This document shows positions 16,474 through 24,340 of a stretch of 64,000 nt of DNA, piece after piece (within the stretch, counting starts at the first letter, position 1; every line of letters starts with the position of its first letter). The stretch spans positions 43,564 through 107,563 of the forward strand of contig NZ_SLXE01000004.1 in the NCBI RefSeq assembly GCF_004341385.1, written 5' to 3'. The stretch is from Uruburuella suis (GTDB lineage: Bacteria; Pseudomonadota; Gammaproteobacteria; Burkholderiales; Neisseriaceae). The notes below the pieces were generated by a model. It saw only the letters and a program-made list of their open reading frames with translations. It ran no database searches and was not told the origin of the DNA. The position numbers and the translations under genes were made by a program.

Positions 16474-16953
16474 TTAACGATGCCCGTGCCCGCGCGCCAT
16501 GCCGGAGCGGCCGTGGCCGCGTCCGTTTTGCCATTGCTGGTGGCCGTAGCGGCTGTTGCCGCGTGCGTTTACATGTTGGTGGCGGTAGCTGTTGTAGGCT
16601 TGATAGCGGCGCGCTTCTTTATCGCGCAGCATATCGCGGCGCACGGCTTCGCGATATGCGTTGTAATCGCGGCGGCTTCTGAATTCGCGCCCGCCGTAGT
16701 AATAGCGGTTGTTGTAATAGCCTTCGCGGGTGTAGTTGCTGTTGTTTTTGCTGATTAAGTTGCCCAAAAGGCCGCCGGCAGCGGCGCCGAGCAAGGTGGA
16801 TTGCATGTCGCCGCCGATCAGGCTGCCGGCCACGCCGCCCACAGCAGCGCCGACAATGGTGCTTTCGGTGCGACCCATTTCGGCCATGGCCAAAGGCGCG
16901 GCCGCCATGCTGGTGGCGGCGAATAATGAGATAAACAGTTTGCGCGCGTTCAT
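16474..16953 (-). CDS. secreted/outer-membrane glycine-zipper protein
   Basis: A 159-residue protein with a clear signal peptide (MNARKLFISLFAATSMAAAP, cleavage after AMA near residue 24). Residues 30-70 hold glycine-zipper repeats (GAAVGGVAGSLIGGD and GAAAGGLLGNLIS), as in the Rick_17kDa/OmpA-associated families. The C-terminal half is basic and rich in Tyr, Arg, Gly and His (RRDYNAYREAVRRDML, then a His/Gly/Arg tail). It probably inserts in or associates with the envelope. Function is unknown. Start follows GCAGGAATCATT. A strong intrinsic terminator follows it. Confidence 0.75.
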   Translation of the reverse strand: MNARKLFISLFAATSMAAAPLAMAEMGRTESTIVGAAVGGVAGSLIGGDMQSTLLGAAAGGLLGNLISKNNSNYTREGYYNNRYYYGGREFRSRRDYNAYREAVRRDMLRDKEARRYQAYNSYRHQHVNARGNSRYGHQQWQNGRGHGRSGMARGHGHR

Positions 16954-17348
16954 AATGATTCCTGCGTTGTGTTGAAATGGTTTGCCGCATGCCGCTCTTT
17001 CAGACGGCCTTTGGGCATGTGCTCATTATGAACAGAAACCGCCCGGAAAGTGCCGCGCTTTAGCAAATTTTTAATCTCACTTTACCGAAAGCGGCCGCTG
17101 CGCCGTTGCGCTTTACCTGCATTAATGCATGTATTTATGCCATTGGTTTTCAGACGGCCTGATCCATAACTCATGCATCAAACAGGCGCAAGCCAATCTG
17201 CTCTTTTGCGATTCAATCCGGTTGGCTTCCAACCCAGCGCTTGTGTGCAAGAAAGCATCGAAGCGGGTTTTGCAAAAAGGCCGTCTGAACGATTTTTCAG
17301 ACGGCCTTTTTGGCTTATTCAATAATGGTTTGTTTATTTAAATCGGTA
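16954..17348. other. intergenic region with DUS hairpin
   Basis: Single uptake sequences near 17000 and 17150, and a DUS hairpin with T-rich flank at 17273-17313 that can terminate ychF. Short frames here have no ribosome site or recognisable protein. Confidence 0.5.
17273..17313. terminator. DUS hairpin terminator after ychF
   Basis: GCAAAAAGGCCGTCTGAA and its inverted copy ending CTTTTTGGC flank a 5-6 nt loop; A and T runs on both sides allow termination in either direction. Confidence 0.7.
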
Positions 17349-18440
17349 TTACACATTAAATAAGAAGTGCACCACATCGCCATCCTGCACCACATATTCT
17401 TTGCCCTCGGCGCGCATTTTGCCGGCTTCTTTGGCTTTGGCTTCGCCGCCCAAGGCCACGAAATCATCATAGGCAATCACTTGCGCGCGGATAAAGCCGC
17501 GCTCGAAATCGGTGTGGATTACGCCGGCGGCCTGCGGGGCGGTGTCGCCTTTGTGTATGGTCCAGGCACGCACTTCTTTCACGCCGGCGGTGAAATAGGT
17601 TTGCAGGCCGAGCAAATCGTAGCCGGCGCGGATCAGGCGGTTTAAGCCCGGCTCTTCCAAGCCCATTTCTTGCAGAAATTCGGTTTTTTCTTCGTCTTCC
17701 AGCTCGGCGATTTCGCTTTCCATCGCAGCGCACACAGCCACCACGGGCGCGTTTTCTTTGGCGGCCAATGCTTGCAGGCGCGCCAGATGCGGGTTGTTTT
17801 CAAAGCCGTCTTCGGCCACATTGCCCACATACATCGCGGGCTTGGCGGTGAGCAAAAACAGCGGCTTGAGCAGCGCCAGCTCGTCGGCATCGAGGCCGGC
17901 CGAGCGCGCGGGCAGGCCTTCGTTTAAATGCGGCAGCAGTTTTTCACACAGCGCCACCAGCTTTTGCGCTTCTTTGTCGCCCGATTTGGCGCGCTTGCCT
18001 TCGCGGACAATGGCTTTTTCCACGCTGGCCAAATCGGCCAGCGCCAACTCGGTGCCGATGGTTTCGATGTCGGCAATCGGGTCGACTTTGCCGGCCACAT
18101 GCACGATGTTGTCGTCGTCAAAGCAGCGCACCACGTTTACAATCGCATCGGTTTCGCGGATGTTGGCGAGAAACTGGTTGCCCAAGCCCTCGCCCTTGCT
18201 CGCGCCTGCCACCAGGCCGGCAATGTCGACAAATTCCACAATCGCCGGCTGCATTTTTTGCGGGTTTACAATTTTCGCCAGCGCCGCCATGCGCGGGTCG
18301 GGCACTTCCACAATGCCCACATTGGGCTCGATGGTGCAGAAAGGATAATTGGCCGCTTCGATGCCCGATTGGGTCAAGGCGTTGAAAAGGGTGGATTTTC
18401 CGACGTTGGGCAAGCCGACGATGCCGCATTTTAAGCTCAT
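17349..18440 (-). CDS. ychF: ribosome-associated ATPase/GTPase YchF (Obg family)
   Basis: A 363-residue protein of exactly the usual length. GLPNVGKSTLFNALTQSG is the Walker A loop, VDIAGLVAGASKGEGLGNQFL the switch region, and NVVRCFDDDNIVHV marks the G domain. A coiled-coil insertion spans about residues 130-200, and the C-terminus (AWTIHKGDTAPQAAGVIHTDFERGFIRAQVI) is the TGS domain. YchF binds ribosomes and in other bacteria prefers ATP; it affects translation and oxidative stress responses. The start follows AGGAAACATC. It is a stand-alone gene with a DUS terminator. Confidence 0.96.
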   Translation of the reverse strand: MSLKCGIVGLPNVGKSTLFNALTQSGIEAANYPFCTIEPNVGIVEVPDPRMAALAKIVNPQKMQPAIVEFVDIAGLVAGASKGEGLGNQFLANIRETDAIVNVVRCFDDDNIVHVAGKVDPIADIETIGTELALADLASVEKAIVREGKRAKSGDKEAQKLVALCEKLLPHLNEGLPARSAGLDADELALLKPLFLLTAKPAMYVGNVAEDGFENNPHLARLQALAAKENAPVVAVCAAMESEIAELEDEEKTEFLQEMGLEEPGLNRLIRAGYDLLGLQTYFTAGVKEVRAWTIHKGDTAPQAAGVIHTDFERGFIRAQVIAYDDFVALGGEAKAKEAGKMRAEGKEYVVQDGDVVHFLFNV

Positions 18441-18520
18441 GATGTTTCCTGAAATCTAAGGATAATTTTTAACGCGCGATTATAGCACAATTCGCCTCTT
18501 TGCCCGTGCCGCGCCTGCCC

Positions 18521-18566
18521 GCAGAGGCCATCTGAAAGCCTGCTTTGCGCTTTCAGACGGCCTTTA
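18521..18566. repeat. imperfect DUS hairpin upstream of ychF
   Basis: AGGCCATCTGAAAGC (one mismatch to the uptake core) faces GCTTTCAGACGGCCT across a short loop, between the divergent ychF and DUF2147 genes. Confidence 0.5.
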
Positions 18567-18611
18567 TTTATTTATCTTTGATTTTTAAACAAATTTAAAC
18601 CATTAGAGCGC

Positions 18612-18640
18612 TTTACCTAATCGCCTTTTTTGATTATGCT
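18612..18640 (+). promoter_or_regulatory. predicted promoter of the DUF2147 gene
   Basis: TTTACC (18612-18617), 17-nt spacer, TATGCT (18635-18640), 47 nt ahead of the start codon. Moderate matches to both sigma-70 hexamers with ideal spacing. Confidence 0.4.
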
Positions 18641-18686
18641 TTTCCAACCGCACAACACTCAAACAGCGGATAACACAGGAGAAATC

Positions 18687-19100
18687 ATGAATAAATTAAT
18701 TTTATCAGCCGCACTGCTGCTGGCTGCCCCGCTGGCTTTGGCGCAAGGCATTGAAGGCAAGTGGCGCACCATTGATGATGAAAGCGGCAAGCCCAAGGCT
18801 GTGGTGCAAATCAGCCAATCGGGCAACACGTTTAACGGCCGCATCGTGTCGTTGGCCGAAGGGGTGAAAAACGAATGCCCGGCCTGCCAGCCCGCCAAGC
18901 CCTTAATCGGCTTAAACGTGCTCACCGGCCTGCAGGAAAAAGACGGCAAATATGAGGGCGGCAAGATTTACGACCCGAAAAGCGGCAAAACCTACAGCGC
19001 CAAAGCCGAGCTGGCTAATGGCGGCAAATCATTGAAAGTGCGCGGCTTTATGGGCGTTTCGGTGCTGGGCCGCACGCAAACCTGGCAGCGGGTGGATTGA
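18687..19100 (+). CDS. secreted DUF2147-family protein
   Basis: A 137-residue periplasmic protein. Signal peptide MNKLILSAALLLAAPLALAQ is cleaved after ALA near residue 19. The mature part contains GKWRTIDDESGKPKAVVQIS, a Cys pair (NECPACQPAKPL), LTGLQEKDGKYEGGKIYDPKSGK and KVRGFMGVSVLGRTQTWQR, all typical of DUF2147 proteins, which adopt a small beta-barrel. Biochemical role is unknown. The MNKL start at 18687 has CAGGAGAAATC; the ATG at 18630 would lack a signal peptide. A DUS terminator with T-run follows at 19122-19161. Confidence 0.85.
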   Translation: MNKLILSAALLLAAPLALAQGIEGKWRTIDDESGKPKAVVQISQSGNTFNGRIVSLAEGVKNECPACQPAKPLIGLNVLTGLQEKDGKYEGGKIYDPKSGKTYSAKAELANGGKSLKVRGFMGVSVLGRTQTWQRVD

Positions 19101-19121
19101 TTTTTCCAAGTTGTATCATCT

Positions 19122-19161
19122 AAAAAAGGCCGTCTGAAACATTTTTTCAGACGGCCTTTTT
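19122..19161 (+). terminator. DUS hairpin terminator
   Basis: AAAAAAGGCCGTCTGAAA with an inverted copy ending CCTTTTT, 22 bp after the DUF2147 gene. Confidence 0.75.
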
Positions 19162-19220
19162 GCTGCACACTTTATTTAAACAGTTTCAGCTTCAGACGGC
19201 TTGTGCATTTATTGGATTTA

Positions 19221-19263
19221 CAACCCAACCCGCCGTATCACTTTTTTTATGCATTCCATTATT
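19221..19263. mobile_element. family B MITE right-end fragment
   Basis: CAACCCAACCCGCC then GTATCACTTTTTTTATGCATTCCATTAT matches the right end of the family B element seen at 9536-9685; the left part is missing. Confidence 0.55.
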
Positions 19264-19266
19264 AAA

Positions 19267-19306
19267 GAAAAGGCCGTCTGAAAAATATTTTCAGACGGCC
19301 TTTTCA
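19267..19306. terminator. DUS hairpin terminator after ubiB
   Basis: GAAAAGGCCGTCTGAAAA paired with TTTTCAGACGGCCTTTTC over a 3-nt loop, 10 bp past the ubiB stop codon. Confidence 0.7.
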
Positions 19307-19315
19307 CCACGCACT

Positions 19316-20827
19316 TTATTTAAACAGCAAAATCAGCACCAATGCCGCCGCAATCACCGCCAGCCACACATTTTGGCGCTGCTGCGTTTTCACCAGATGA
19401 ATATAGGCATCGCGCATTTCCTGCTGGCGGGTTTCGTCCACCAGCATATTGAGCTTGCGCGGCAGGCTCGGCAAAATTGTTGCCCAATCGGGGGCTTCGT
19501 TTTTCACATTGTGCCACAGGGCTTTCACGCCCACTTGATCGTTCATCCAATTCACCAAAAAAGGCTTGGCCGTGGCCCACAAATCCAAATCAGGGTCGAG
19601 CTGGCGGCCCAAACCCTCGATATTCAGCAGCGTTTTTTGCAGCAACACGAGCTGCGGCTGGATTTCCACATTAAAGCGCCGGCTGGTTTCAAACAGGCGC
19701 ATCAGCACCAAGCCAAACGAAATCTGCGACAAAGGCTTGTTGAAAATCGGCTCACACACGGCGCGCACCGCCGCTTCGAGCTCTTCGGCGCGGGTGTCGG
19801 GCGGCACCCAGCCCGACTCGATGTGCGCCGTGGCCACGCGGTGGTAATCGCGGTTGAAAAAGGCCAGAAAGTTAATCGCCAGATAGCGCTTGTCGTAATC
19901 GGTGAGGCTGCCGACGATGCCGAAATCGAGCGCAATATAGCGGTTGTCGTCGGCCACCAAAATATTACCCGGGTGCATATCGGCGTGGAAAAAACCGTTT
20001 TTAAACACTTGGGTGAAGAAAATTTCCACGCCATAGCGGGCCAGTTTCTTCAAATCGATGCCCTGCGCTTGCAGCGTGGCGATATCGGCAATCGGCGTGC
20101 CGTCCATCCATTCGATGGTGAGCACATCGCGGCTGCAATAATCGAAATACACTTTGGGCACAATCAGCATATCGCTGCCGGCAAACTGGCGGCCGAGCTG
20201 GCTGGCATTGGCCGCTTCTTTCATCAAATCGAGCTCGTCGTGCAGATATTTGTCGAATTCGGCCACCACTTCGCGCGGCTTCAGGCGCTTGCCGTCGGCA
20301 AACAAGCGCTCGATCCAGCCCGCGCCAAAGCGCATCAACGCCAAATCTTGCTCGATAACCGGCAAAATATTGGGGCGCAACACCTTCACCGCCACCGCTT
20401 CGCCGCTGTGCAATCGGGCGCGGTGCACTTGTGCCACCGAAGCGCTGGCCACCGGCTCGATATCGAATTCGGCATACAAATCGGCAATCGGCCGCCCTAA
20501 TGATGCCTCGATTTGTGCGCGCGCCAAAGCCCCGTCAAACGGCGGCACTTTATCTTGCAGACGCGCTAATTCCTGCGCATAAGCCGGCGGCAGAATATCG
20601 GGGCGCGTGGAGAGCACTTGGCCGAGCTTCACGAAAATCGGCCCCAGCCCCTCGAGCGCCAAGCGCACCCGCACCGGCAGCGGTTCCTTATCGGCCAGCG
20701 GGCTGCGCGGCAGCTTGCGCAACAGCCGGCGAAGCCAGGCGGCGCGCGCATGGCCGGCGAAAATATCGCCCAAGCCGTAGCGGTAAACAGTTTGCATAAT
20801 TGCGGTGGAGCGTTTGAGCCATTTCAT
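19316..20827 (-). CDS. ubiB: UbiB, atypical kinase/ATPase of ubiquinone biosynthesis
   Basis: A 503-residue ABC1/ADCK/UbiB protein. The family-specific KxGQ motif is in FVKLGQVLSTRPDILP near residue 66; the Ala-rich nucleotide loop is VASASVAQVHRARL; HADMHPGNILV and ALDFGIVGSLTD are the catalytic-loop and DFG equivalents. Two hydrophobic segments at the extreme C-terminus (VWLAVIAAALVLILLF) anchor it in the inner membrane. UbiB supports extraction or delivery of ubiquinone precursors to the Ubi enzymes. Monocistronic here; length and motifs are complete. No strong Shine-Dalgarno is seen before the ATG at 20827. Confidence 0.95.
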   Translation of the reverse strand: MKWLKRSTAIMQTVYRYGLGDIFAGHARAAWLRRLLRKLPRSPLADKEPLPVRVRLALEGLGPIFVKLGQVLSTRPDILPPAYAQELARLQDKVPPFDGALARAQIEASLGRPIADLYAEFDIEPVASASVAQVHRARLHSGEAVAVKVLRPNILPVIEQDLALMRFGAGWIERLFADGKRLKPREVVAEFDKYLHDELDLMKEAANASQLGRQFAGSDMLIVPKVYFDYCSRDVLTIEWMDGTPIADIATLQAQGIDLKKLARYGVEIFFTQVFKNGFFHADMHPGNILVADDNRYIALDFGIVGSLTDYDKRYLAINFLAFFNRDYHRVATAHIESGWVPPDTRAEELEAAVRAVCEPIFNKPLSQISFGLVLMRLFETSRRFNVEIQPQLVLLQKTLLNIEGLGRQLDPDLDLWATAKPFLVNWMNDQVGVKALWHNVKNEAPDWATILPSLPRKLNMLVDETRQQEMRDAYIHLVKTQQRQNVWLAVIAAALVLILLFK

Positions 20828-21174
20828 TTGCAGGTCTTTTTTTAAGTAGAGGCCGTCTGAAAGCCGGCGGCGGAATTATGGATGCGGGGATTATAAAGCA
20901 TGCAGCCGCTGCCGGTTTAAAAACCGGCTATTTGATGTGGAAATGTAAAACAATCGCCCGCTTGGCAAACGCGCAAATATTTCATGGCCGAATCAGAATG
21001 ATATTCGGCACATCATGGCAAAGCCGCCCAGCGCATGAATCACACTAATGATTCAAAGAATTTTTTTCAGCCAAATCCCCTACAATTCGCTTGATTCGAT
21101 GGCGGGAAAGCCCTAACCTAATTAAAGAAGAATCAGTTAATCATTAAAGAAACCGTTAAACACAGGCAATCATC
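20828..21174. other. intergenic region carrying the metF control sequences
   Basis: A single uptake sequence lies near 20850. The remainder is AT-rich and holds the inverted repeat and promoter described for metF. No coding frame is supported. Confidence 0.5.
21036..21086 (+). promoter_or_regulatory. metF promoter with perfect inverted repeat
   Basis: TGAATCA (21036-21042), CACTAA, TGATTCA (21049-21055) is a perfect 7-bp inverted repeat. TACAAT at 21081-21086 is a good -10. A transcript start near 21093 would put the repeat centre near -47, a position typical of LysR-type activators such as MetR, whose E. coli consensus is TGAA-N5-TTCA. Spacing differs slightly, so assignment to MetR is inference. 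Confidence 0.45.
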
Positions 21175-22014
21175 ATGACCGGCAGTCAAAAAAAGCTCAG
21201 CTTCGAATTTTTCCCCACCCGCACGCCCGAGGGGCGCGCCAAGCAAGTGATTACGCGCAAGCAGCTGAGCCAATACAACCCTGAATTTTTCTCCTGCACC
21301 TCAGGCGCCGGCGGCTCCACCAAAGAGGGCACGCTGCAAGCCATCACCGACATTCTGAGCGAGGGCGTGGCCGCTGCGCCGCATCTGCCCTGCGTGGGCA
21401 TGCAGCCGGCTGAAATCATTGAATTATTGCAACAATATAAAGAAATGGGCGTGCGCCACATTGTGGCGCTGCGCGGCGATATTCCTTCCGGCATGGGCTC
21501 GGGCATGAGCGGCCTGCGCTATGCCAACGAGCTGGTGGAATTAATCAAAACCGAATTCGGCAGCGATTTTCATGTGGAAGTGGCCGCCTATCCCGAATAC
21601 CACCCGCAAGCGCGCAGCGCCGAAGACGATTTGAATAATTTCGTGCGCAAAGCCCGCGCCGGCGCCGATTCGGCAATTACGCAATATTTTTACAACGCCG
21701 ACGCCTATTTCCGTTTTGTGGACGATGCGCGCGGGCGCGGGGTGGAGATTCCGATTGTGCCGGGCATTATGCCGATTGCCAGCTTCAGCAAGCTGGCGCG
21801 CTTTTCCGACACTTGCGGCGCCGAAATTCCGCGCTGGCTGCGTCTGAAGCTGCAATCTTACGCCGACGACACCGCCGCCATCAAAGCGCTGGCGCTGGAT
21901 GTGGTCACCGAAATGTGCGAGCGCCTGCTGCGCGAAGGCGCGCCCAGCCTGCATTTCTACACATTAAACCAGGCCGGCTTGGTCTCCACCATTTGTCAGC
22001 GTTTGGGCTATTGA
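21175..22014 (+). CDS. metF: 5,10-methylenetetrahydrofolate reductase
   Basis: A 279-residue TIM-barrel flavoenzyme. KLSFEFFPTRTPEG holds the catalytic Glu at the N-terminus; FFSCTSGAGGSTKEGT, MGVRHIVALRGD, VAAYPEYHPQA (FAD-binding His region) and ITQYFYNADAYFRFVD are the standard MetF blocks. It reduces methylene-THF to 5-methyl-THF, the methyl donor for methionine synthesis. Length fits the bacterial enzyme lacking the regulatory domain. Translation starts at the ATG at 21175; the ribosome site is poor. A promoter with a MetR-like repeat lies upstream and an sRNA candidate follows. Confidence 0.96.
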   Translation: MTGSQKKLSFEFFPTRTPEGRAKQVITRKQLSQYNPEFFSCTSGAGGSTKEGTLQAITDILSEGVAAAPHLPCVGMQPAEIIELLQQYKEMGVRHIVALRGDIPSGMGSGMSGLRYANELVELIKTEFGSDFHVEVAAYPEYHPQARSAEDDLNNFVRKARAGADSAITQYFYNADAYFRFVDDARGRGVEIPIVPGIMPIASFSKLARFSDTCGAEIPRWLRLKLQSYADDTAAIKALALDVVTEMCERLLREGAPSLHFYTLNQAGLVSTICQRLGY

Positions 22015-22030
22015 TTTTAATGAGCAGTTG

Positions 22031-22059
22031 CATACATGCCATTTAAATTATGCTAAAAT
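22031..22059 (+). promoter_or_regulatory. predicted promoter of the small RNA
   Basis: An extended -10, TATGCTAAAAT (22049-22059), with a weak -35 (CATACA, 22031-22036) at 17-nt spacing, placed just past the metF stop codon. Confidence 0.5.
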
Positions 22060-22065
22060 ATGTCC

Positions 22066-22156
22066 ATATCATTGCTGCTGCCGATTGGCAGTTTCTGATT
22101 TCCTTCTTTTCTTGTTGCTAAACAGAAAAGCTTCGCGGGCGAAAGCCCGCTTTTTT
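22066..22156 (+). ncRNA. candidate Hfq-type small RNA, NmsR/RcoF-like layout
   Basis: About 90 nt between metF and phoH with its own promoter and terminator. Predicted elements in order: a 5-bp hairpin CTGCC-GATT-GGCAG (22077-22090); a hairpin TTTCTG...CAGAAA (22092-22128) with a large C/U-rich loop ATTTCCTTCTTTTCTTG; an intrinsic terminator GCGGGC-GAAA-GCCCGC-TTTTTT (22135-22156). The loop is complementary to purine-rich ribosome sites, for example 7 nt (AAGGAAA) before prpF. The three-hairpin form with an anti-Shine-Dalgarno loop is like the Neisseria sibling sRNAs NmsRA/B (RcoF1/2), which repress methylcitrate and citric-acid-cycle genes. Homology to them is inference from layout. Confidence 0.6.
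22135..22156 (+). terminator. intrinsic terminator of the small RNA / metF
   Basis: GC-only 6-bp stem with a GAAA tetraloop followed by six T residues. Confidence 0.85.
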
Positions 22157-22167
22157 ATGCCCTTCAT

Positions 22168-22219
22168 CTTAAAAAATCAAGGCCGTCTGAAACCTTTCAG
22201 ACGGCCTTGATTTTTTAAG
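22168..22219. terminator. long DUS hairpin before phoH
   Basis: A perfect 25-bp stem (CTTAAAAAATCAAGG plus the uptake core) with a CC loop. It can terminate any read-through from metF or the sRNA. Confidence 0.7.
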
Positions 22220-22260
22220 CGCTCACAACCATATATAAAGCATTCAACCCGGAAAATACC

Positions 22261-23238
22261 ATGAGCCACACCACCCATCTGCAATTTGAAGACATCGACA
22301 ACGCCGTGCTGCAACGCCTGTGCGGTGCGCTCGACAGCAACCTGGCCACGCTGGGCAAAGCGCTCGATATCCAAATCAGCCGCCGCTTCGGCAACTTTAC
22401 CTTTATGGGCAGCCTCGCACATGCCGGGCGCAACGCCTTACTCTCCTTGGCCGCCGTGGCCGAAAAAGGCGATGTATCCGACAACGATATCCGCCTCGCC
22501 GCCGTGGAAGCCAAAACCGCCGATGAGGCCTTTGAAGCGCAAACGCGCGACCAGCAATATTATTTCCGCACCAAGCGCGGCAGCATAGGCGGGCGCACGC
22601 CGCGCCAAAACGGCTATATCCGCGCCCTGCTCAACCACGATGTGGTGTTCGGCTTGGGGCCTGCTGGCACCGGCAAAACCTATTTGGCCGTGGCCGCAGC
22701 GGTGGATGCGATGGAAAAACACCAAGTCGAACGCATCGTGTTGGTGCGCCCGGCGGTGGAAGCCGGCGAAAAGCTCGGCTTTCTGCCCGGCGACTTGGCG
22801 CAAAAAGTCGACCCCTATCTGCGCCCGCTCTATGATGCGCTTTACGATTTGATGGGCTTCGACCGCGTGACCAAACTGCTCGAAAAAGGCCTGATTGAAA
22901 TCGCGCCCTTGGCCTATATGCGCGGGCGCACGCTCAACGGCGCTTATGTGATTCTCGATGAAGCGCAAAACACCACGCCCGAGCAGATGAAGATGTTTCT
23001 CACCCGCATCGGCTTCGGCGCCAAAGCCGTGATCACCGGCGACATCAGCCAAATCGATTTGCCGCGCCACATCAAATCCGGCCTGAAAGATGCCAAAGAA
23101 AAGCTCGCCGGCATCGAAGGCCTTTATTTCCACACTTTCACCAGCGAAGACGTGGTGCGCCATCCGCTGGTGCAGAAAATCGTGGAAGCCTATGACGCCG
23201 CCGACGAGCAGGCGCAACACACGAAAGAATCATCATGA
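22261..23238 (+). CDS. phoH: PhoH-family ATPase
   Basis: A 325-residue PhoH/YbeZ protein. The nucleotide site has GLGPAGTGKTYLAVAAAV (Walker A) and GAYVILDEAQNTTPEQ (Walker B); RIVLVRPAVEAGEKLGFLPG and FLTRIGFGAKAVITGD are family motifs. An N-terminal ~100-residue domain precedes the ATPase. YbeZ works with the endoribonuclease YbeY in rRNA and stress RNA metabolism, and ybeY is three genes downstream here, interrupted by three small genes. Its last codons overlap the next gene (ATGA at 23235-23238), so the two are translationally coupled. Confidence 0.94.
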   Translation: MSHTTHLQFEDIDNAVLQRLCGALDSNLATLGKALDIQISRRFGNFTFMGSLAHAGRNALLSLAAVAEKGDVSDNDIRLAAVEAKTADEAFEAQTRDQQYYFRTKRGSIGGRTPRQNGYIRALLNHDVVFGLGPAGTGKTYLAVAAAVDAMEKHQVERIVLVRPAVEAGEKLGFLPGDLAQKVDPYLRPLYDALYDLMGFDRVTKLLEKGLIEIAPLAYMRGRTLNGAYVILDEAQNTTPEQMKMFLTRIGFGAKAVITGDISQIDLPRHIKSGLKDAKEKLAGIEGLYFHTFTSEDVVRHPLVQKIVEAYDAADEQAQHTKESS

Positions 23239-23609
23239 GCCTTTTGCTTTCCATTTTGGTGCTGATTGTGGCGCTCGAGCACTTATTCATCATGTGGTTG
23301 GAAATCACCGTGCCCTCACCCAGAGCCGCGCGCGCGTTCAACATCAGCTTAGAAAAATTGCAGCAGCCCGAAATCCGCACCCTATTTGCCAACCAAGGCC
23401 TCTACAACGGCTTTCTCGCCGCCGGCCTGATTTGGAGCCTGATTTGGAGCCTGTTTGCCGCGCCCGATTTGGCGCGCCCTTTGCAAGCCTTTTTCCTTGG
23501 CTGCGTAATCAGCGCCGCGCTGTTTGGCGCCTACACATCGAGCAAAAAAATCCTGTGGGTGCAGGGCGCGCCCGCTTTGCTGGCCTTTTTAGTGTGGCTG
23601 GTTGTTTGA
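23235..23609 (+). CDS. DUF1304 membrane protein
   Basis: A 124-residue protein with four hydrophobic helices (about residues 4-22, 50-72, 80-98 and 103-122). LEHLFIMWLEITVPS and NQGLYNGFLAAGLIW are DUF1304 hallmarks. Function of the family is unknown; it is probably an inner-membrane protein. The ATGA overlap with phoH indicates one operon. No unusual features. Confidence 0.85.
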   Translation: MSLLLSILVLIVALEHLFIMWLEITVPSPRAARAFNISLEKLQQPEIRTLFANQGLYNGFLAAGLIWSLIWSLFAAPDLARPLQAFFLGCVISAALFGAYTSSKKILWVQGAPALLAFLVWLVV

Positions 23610-23621
23610 ATAAATATAATG

Positions 23622-23656
23622 CAGGCCGTCGGAAAACTTTCAGACGGCCTGCAATG
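23622..23656. repeat. DUS hairpin with one variant arm
   Basis: GCAGGCCGTCGGAAA faces TTTCAGACGGCCTGC. The left arm has G in place of T at the ninth base of the uptake core, which should weaken uptake on that arm. Confidence 0.55.
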
Positions 23657-23682
23657 ATGACGCTTAACGGAAACCATTGATT

Positions 23683-24087
23683 ATGAACACCATTTTGCAT
23701 ATCGCCCCCGAGCACACCACTCTCACCCTGCCCGACGGCAGCCGCCACACACTTGCCATCGGCAGCGCCACCTTGCTGCGCCACAATCCGCCGAGCGAAT
23801 ACGAATGGGAGCGCGCCATCATGATGGTGGAAGACGCCATCTCACCGCTGCAAACGCTTATCAACCCCCAAAGCACGCTTTATCTCGCCCAGCCCGATCT
23901 GGCTGTGCTGGCCGATGCGCAAGGATTGCTCAGCCGCGAAACCGTGGAGCAAACGTTTCAACACATCAGCCGCTATCCCACGCCCGACACCCTGCCCGAC
24001 ACCGCACAATTCAAAGCCCTGCTGCTGATTGTGCGCGAATGGCAGCACCATATGGGCTTTACCCAAGCCTTATTGCTTACCGAGTAA
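23683..24087 (+). CDS. conserved hypothetical protein between phoH and ybeY
   Basis: A 134-residue soluble protein not assigned to a family. It begins MNTILHIAPEHTTLTLPDG and has short beta-like segments, then helices (YEWERAIMMVEDAISPLQTL and LLLIVREWQHHMGF). Composition matches its neighbours, so it looks native. MNTILHI at 23683 was preferred over an upstream TTG at 23677. Its stop codon touches the left end of the nested MITE composite at 24087, so its original 3' flank may have been changed by that insertion. Confidence 0.65.
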   Translation: MNTILHIAPEHTTLTLPDGSRHTLAIGSATLLRHNPPSEYEWERAIMMVEDAISPLQTLINPQSTLYLAQPDLAVLADAQGLLSRETVEQTFQHISRYPTPDTLPDTAQFKALLLIVREWQHHMGFTQALLLTE

Positions 24088-24336
24088 TGTCCATCCAAAA
24101 AATAACCTGACTGCGTTGTCTCGCCTTGCCGTACTATAGTGAAATGCATAATAAAGTGACACAAAAGGTAGGTTGGGCTGAAAACCCAACAAGCTCACAA
24201 GCCGTCTGAAACGTTGGGTTTGACAACCCAACCTACCCCTTATAATGCGCAGTTTTGTATCACTTTTTCTTGCATGCCACTATATCTGCACTGTCGCAGG
24301 CTTCTGCCTGGTTCGCTTACTTTTTTGAATGGGTAT
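24087..24336. mobile_element. nested MITE composite, copy 2
   Basis: Same architecture as the copy at 9476-9738. Family A ends ATGTCCATCCAAAAAATAAC and CTTACTTTTTTGAATGGGTAT flank a family B element (24135-24284, TATAGTGAAATGCATAATAAAG ... CTTGCATGCCACTATA) inserted at the same central position. The B interior again has GTTGGGYTGAAAACCCAAC and a DUS-like site. Confidence 0.75.
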
Positions 24337-24340
24337 AACA

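Noticed and set aside
18441..18686. Possible riboswitch or RNA gene upstream of the DUF2147 gene
   Set aside because: Only a DUS hairpin and a standard promoter were found; no conserved RNA structure could be recognised.
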